NCBI GenBank assembly: GCA_964195995.1
Contig: CAXMQS010000094.1
Coordinates: 157,399 to 221,398 of the forward strand
Origin: CAXMQS01 sp964195995
GTDB taxonomy: Bacteria > Actinomycetota > Acidimicrobiia > Spongiisociales > JAOTWH01
Length of the DNA stretch: 64,000 nt
Direction of reading: 5' to 3'
Program-made: the position numbers and the translations under genes
In this document: one piece after another, positions 61,721 through 64,000 of the stretch
Position numbering within the stretch: position 1 is the first letter of the stretch
Layout of the letters: each line of letters begins with the position of its first letter
Notes under the pieces: model-generated
The model's database searches: none
What the model saw: the letters and a program-made list of their open reading frames with translations, nothing else
What the model was told of the DNA's origin: nothing

Positions 61721-62236
61721 ATGACAAGAGAGACCCCTGGCGGACCGCCCGGAGATACGGCGATCGGTGCTGATCGCCAGCTCGACGACACGGACCTCCA
61801 GATCATCGCCGCCCTCCAACTCGACGGTCGAGCCAGCTTCGCCGACCTGGCGAAAGGGATCGACCTCAGTCAGGCCGCCATCCGACTGCGAGTGAACCGG
61901 TTGTTGGAGTCGGGCGTGCTTGACATCGTCGCCATCACCGATCCTCTCCAGATCGGGTTCACTGTCGAAGCCATGATCGGTCTGACGGTGGACGGTGACA
62001 TCGAGGAGGTCAGTGCCAAAGTCGGAGCGCTCGACTCTGCCGTCTACGTGGTCATGACCGCGGGCCGGTTCGACCTGATGGTCGAGGTGCTATGCGCCGA
62101 CAATGATCACCTGCTGGAGGTGATGAGCGATCTGCGAGCACTCGATGGGGTCTCGTCACTCGAAGCTCACACCTATCTGAGACTCACAAAGCAGACCTAC
62201 GCCTGGGGTCTCCCGCCGCCACCCAGGGCGACGTAG
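61721..62236 (+). CDS. AsnC/Lrp-family transcriptional regulator
   Basis: A 171-aa regulator. The N-terminal winged HTH runs LDDTDLQIIAALQLDGRASFADLAKGIDLSQAAIRLRVNRLLESG (about residues 18-63), followed by the RAM/ligand-binding domain with ITDPLQIGF and YVVMTAGRFDLMVEVLC. Ligand is presumably an amino acid or amine. Divergently transcribed from the aminotransferase-ALDH-pot operon, the usual arrangement of a local regulator and its target. Confidence 0.9.
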   Translation: MTRETPGGPPGDTAIGADRQLDDTDLQIIAALQLDGRASFADLAKGIDLSQAAIRLRVNRLLESGVLDIVAITDPLQIGFTVEAMIGLTVDGDIEEVSAKVGALDSAVYVVMTAGRFDLMVEVLCADNDHLLEVMSDLRALDGVSSLEAHTYLRLTKQTYAWGLPPPPRAT

Positions 62237-62241
62237 CCGAG

Positions 62242-62874
62242 TCAGCCGGCGGCGTCGTTCAGCAGGAACACCCTGTCGCCGGGCCGTACCACGACCTCGT
62301 CGAGCGCCTCGTCTAGAGCCAACAAGAAACCTCGGCGTCCATTACCCAGGAATCTGAGGGCCTCCCCCAACTCACTCGCGGGGACATCTTCCTTGGGACG
62401 TTCGATGCAGAATCGGCTGAACTCAACGCAGGGCGCAGCGAAGCTCACCATCTCGAGCGTCGCCAGGTCGCCGGTGTCCTGATTCTCTATCCCCAGCCCT
62501 GAGCCGAGATCGTCGGGCCATACCTCCTCGGGATAGTCGATGATGATGTTCTCGCCGGCGATGCCGTCGACCATGTGCTCTCCGAACTGGGCGCGCATAG
62601 CCTCGTAGTGAGCCGTGAATCCAACGCACACCAGGTCGTCATCGCTGTACGCCTTGTCCGGATGATCGAGATGGTGGATATCCAGCACGCGCTCTCCCCC
62701 AGGGAGAGTCACGCCGATCCCCCGGGGTGTGATATCCAGCCTCTCCACCTGCACCCGGCGTGAGGCGTCGTAGACCGAATCAGGCCCGGGATCAGGGTTG
62801 TCGATGACCAGACCACTGGGCTGCAATTGGACGAGACTCACGACGCCCAACTGACGTGCGGATGCGGCACTCAC
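62242..62874 (-). CDS. MOSC-like domain protein
   Basis: A 210-aa protein with the MOSC pattern: VVSLVQLQPSGL at the start, GIAGENIIID in the centre, and CVEFSRFC plus NGRRGFLLAL near the C-terminus, the conserved Cys being a possible sulfur/molybdenum-cofactor carrier. MOSC proteins act in molybdenum-cofactor sulfuration or in N-hydroxylated and thiol chemistry; a link with the molybdenum hydroxylase 45 kb away is conceivable but not shown. Starts GTG. Convergent with the AsnC gene, 5-nt gap. Confidence 0.6.
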   Translation of the reverse strand: MSAASARQLGVVSLVQLQPSGLVIDNPDPGPDSVYDASRRVQVERLDITPRGIGVTLPGGERVLDIHHLDHPDKAYSDDDLVCVGFTAHYEAMRAQFGEHMVDGIAGENIIIDYPEEVWPDDLGSGLGIENQDTGDLATLEMVSFAAPCVEFSRFCIERPKEDVPASELGEALRFLGNGRRGFLLALDEALDEVVVRPGDRVFLLNDAAG

Positions 62875-63049
62875 GCGGATCTCACCACCCCCAGGTCGAC
62901 AAGCACCGCGAGCGTACCTCTGCGTTGGGCAACCTGTTTCGTTGTAGCGGGGCGGGAAAGCCCTCCCCTTCGGGGAGGGCTGGGAGGGGGAAGAATCAGC
63001 AACCCGCGAGTGGGTTCATGCCATGCACCCTCAACGACACAGAACACAG

Positions 63050-63076
63050 AAAACCCGGCCCTTGCGGCCGGGTTTT
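63050..63076. terminator. Hairpin terminator 1 of the tRNA-downstream repeats
   Basis: AAAACCCGGCC and GGCCGGGTTTT form an 11-bp stem with a CTTGC loop, with A and T runs on both sides, so it could act on either strand. Confidence 0.7.
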
Positions 63077-63199
63077 CTCTGTATCCGTAGCGGGGGCGGG
63101 AGGTTCCCCCTCCCTTTGGGAGGGGGCTAGGGGGTGGGAGAAATAGAGCAACCCGCAAGTGGGTTCATGCCCTGCACCTCCGTTGCCTGCCAAATCAAG

Positions 63200-63226
63200 A
63201 AGCGCCCGGCCGTTGGCCGGGCGCTT
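63200..63226 (-). terminator. Hairpin terminator following the tRNA-Met 3' end
   Basis: AAGCGCCCGGCC and GGCCGGGCGCTT pair around a GTT loop, 11 nt beyond the tRNA 3' end on the minus strand, followed by CTTGATTT. This is the expected place for a tRNA transcription terminator. Confidence 0.75.
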
Positions 63227-63236
63227 ATTGATTCCG

Positions 63237-63278
63237 TAGCGGGGGCGGGATTTGAACCCGCGACCTTCGGGTTATGAG
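63237..63278 (-). tRNA. 3' half of a tRNA-Met (CAU), interrupted at the anticodon loop
   Basis: Read on the minus strand, the segment gives an anticodon loop CTCATAA (anticodon CAU, 63274-63276), the 3' anticodon stem CCCGA, the variable region, a perfect T-arm (GCGGG-TTCAAAT-CCCGC) and the 3' acceptor strand. The 5' side has no partner for CCCGA and no matching 5' acceptor strand, so the gene is broken exactly at the loop. This is the classic footprint of a tyrosine recombinase that integrates in a tRNA gene: this is the displaced 3' half (att site). Confidence 0.8.
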
Positions 63279-63394
63279 TTCGGTGGTTGGGGTCCAGCCA
63301 GTGTCATCTGGTGTTGGTTAGGCCCGTTCTGTCTGGGATTCTGGACAATGGCGTCCAGGCTGTGTCGGCCTGTGACGGGCGGTTATGGGTGGTT

Positions 63395-63414
63395 CGGTAG
63401 CAGTTGGGTAGCAA
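63395..63414. repeat. Direct repeats beside the att site
   Basis: GGTAGCA occurs twice, 11 bp apart (63396 and 63407), and a CTGGAC/GTCCAG inverted repeat sits at 63341-63358. They lie between the tRNA remnant and the first element gene and could be integrase arm or excision-factor sites. No sequence-family match is claimed. Confidence 0.35.
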
Positions 63415-63420
63415 GGCTAT

Positions 63421-64000
63421 TCAACCCTTGCGAGCCTCCCAGGCCCATCCTCGGACAGCTTCGAGGCGCTCAATCTGCTCTGGGGTCAGTCTTTGTTCTC
63501 TGTGCGCCGTGCGCTGTTTACTCACCCAGTTCCCAAGGCTGTGACCACCCTCCATCCACGACCTCGGCACGACCGAGTGCCTTTCGCGACGCGCATATTC
63601 GCCTAGAACCTCAAACATCTCGTCCCAAGCTCTCTGATGTGAGTTCTTCCAACTCCAGCCGGGTATCGCTTCTAGCCGAATACTCCGTGCTTGCCTCAGA
63701 GTTCCTTCCTTGTGTGAGAAGCGCTGGTCGTTCACCCACCGAGCCAGCTTGGAGGTTCCACTGGGTATCCGACGATGCGTACCAACATAAGCCGCCACGG
63801 CTTCGAACTGGTCCCCCCACGTTGCTTGGTCAGGATCCCACTCCCAATGCGGGAGCGCTGAGAGGCGTTGTGACAGATCCGCGTCAAGGCCCCCATGTCT
63901 GTAGCGTCTTCGTTGCACCATTACCCACTGTCCGAGCTTGTATCCGTCCTGGACACGTTCCCTTTTGACACGGGCATTCCCGGTTTCGGTCACGTATCGG
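63421..64000 (-). CDS. Helicase-associated (HA) repeat protein, 5' end outside the window
   Basis: At least 193 codons, frame still open at the window edge, so probably longer; a GTG at 63993 is a possible start. Three helicase-associated-domain units are visible: LGQWVMVQRRRYRHG with ALPHWEW, LARWVNDQRFSHKEG with AIPGWSW, and LGNWVSKQRTAHREQ with AVRGWAW. Such repeats are DNA-binding and typically follow a helicase domain, which would lie upstream (higher coordinates), or make stand-alone proteins of mobile elements. First gene beyond the tRNA att site, so presumably carried by the integrated element. Confidence 0.7.
   Translation of the reverse strand, partial: RYVTETGNARVKRERVQDGYKLGQWVMVQRRRYRHGGLDADLSQRLSALPHWEWDPDQATWGDQFEAVAAYVGTHRRIPSGTSKLARWVNDQRFSHKEGTLRQARSIRLEAIPGWSWKNSHQRAWDEMFEVLGEYARRERHSVVPRSWMEGGHSLGNWVSKQRTAHREQRLTPEQIERLEAVRGWAWEARKG

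Larger units (their letters stand above)
62944..63250. repeat. Duplicated hairpin/tRNA-end repeat units
   Basis: GTAGCGGGG(G)CGGGA occurs three times (62944, 63087, 63236), the last being the true 3' end of the tRNA remnant. Between them are two units of about 145 bp, each with a G-rich/C-rich hairpin (for example CCCTCCCCTTCGGGGAGGG), then AACCCGC(G/A)AGTGGGTTCATGCC, then a strong hairpin. This looks like tandem duplication of the region downstream of the tRNA, possibly by repeated integration. No gene fits this interval. Confidence 0.7.

Noticed and set aside
63200..63286. Intact tRNA-Met gene
   Set aside because: Only the 3' half pairs and matches; 5' anticodon stem, D-arm and 5' acceptor strand are missing.
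63252..63968. 238-aa open frame on the + strand over the att region
   Set aside because: It runs antisense to the HA-repeat gene and through the tRNA remnant; Pro/Ser/Arg-rich with no family resemblance.

Overview
This is a GC-rich chromosomal window with very dense gene packing. At least sixteen junctions are 4-nt ATGA or GTGA overlaps, and GTG and TTG starts are common. An F420-type luciferase-like oxidoreductase, Cys-lipoproteins with Ser/Thr/Pro-rich linkers, and a cox-type molybdenum hydroxylase suggest a free-living heterotroph of the Actinomycetota, possibly Acidimicrobiia. That placement is an inference; the window has no rRNA or other strong phylogenetic marker.

Layout. (1) 275-4425 (+): amino-sugar catabolism with a transaldolase-like protein, NagA, a Gfo/Idh/MocA dehydrogenase and a NagB-type deaminase. 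(2) 4432-9518 (-): SIS phosphosugar protein, FAD oxidoreductase, phosphotriesterase-family hydrolase, zinc alcohol dehydrogenase and SDR, ending in a frameshifted, truncated SMP-30/gluconolactonase remnant. A ROK kinase (9668-10648, +) is divergent from this block. (3) 10632-22861 (-): twelve closely packed genes, with a Gfo/Idh dehydrogenase, TIM-barrel isomerase, a PEP-synthase-like phosphotransferase split over two genes, a three-subunit xanthine-dehydrogenase-type hydroxylase, SDRs, a metallo-beta-lactamase-fold protein, a histidine phosphatase and a KDPG-type aldolase. It is divergent from (4) 23070-27869 (+), a complete RbsBAC-like sugar ABC transporter. Blocks 3 and 4 together look like an undescribed uptake and degradation pathway for a sugar, polyol or sugar-acid-like compound.

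(5) 27885-37811: an amidase (-), then a hydratase, SDR, CoA-transferase, enoyl-CoA hydratase, LLM oxidoreductase, AroE-like dehydrogenase, alanine-racemase-like enzyme and DUF993 aldolase-like protein (all +). (6) 37906-41487 (+): GMC oxidoreductase, its small subunit and an aldehyde dehydrogenase. (7) 41596-52228: two dimethylglycine/sarcosine-dehydrogenase-like FAD-GcvT proteins bracket a class III aminotransferase, an aldehyde dehydrogenase and two DAO-type flavoproteins. (8) 52567-61554 (-): a trimethylamine-dehydrogenase-like flavoprotein, then a polyamine-type ABC transporter (PotABCD) with an aldehyde dehydrogenase and an aminotransferase, divergent from an AsnC/Lrp regulator. Blocks 7 and 8 read as an amine, N-methyl-amine and polyamine catabolic island.

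(9) 62242-64000: a MOSC-like protein, a run of hairpin repeats and terminators, and the 3' half of a tRNA-Met gene broken at the anticodon loop. Beyond it lies a helicase-associated-repeat protein open at the window edge. This looks like the left junction of an integrated element whose body lies outside the window.
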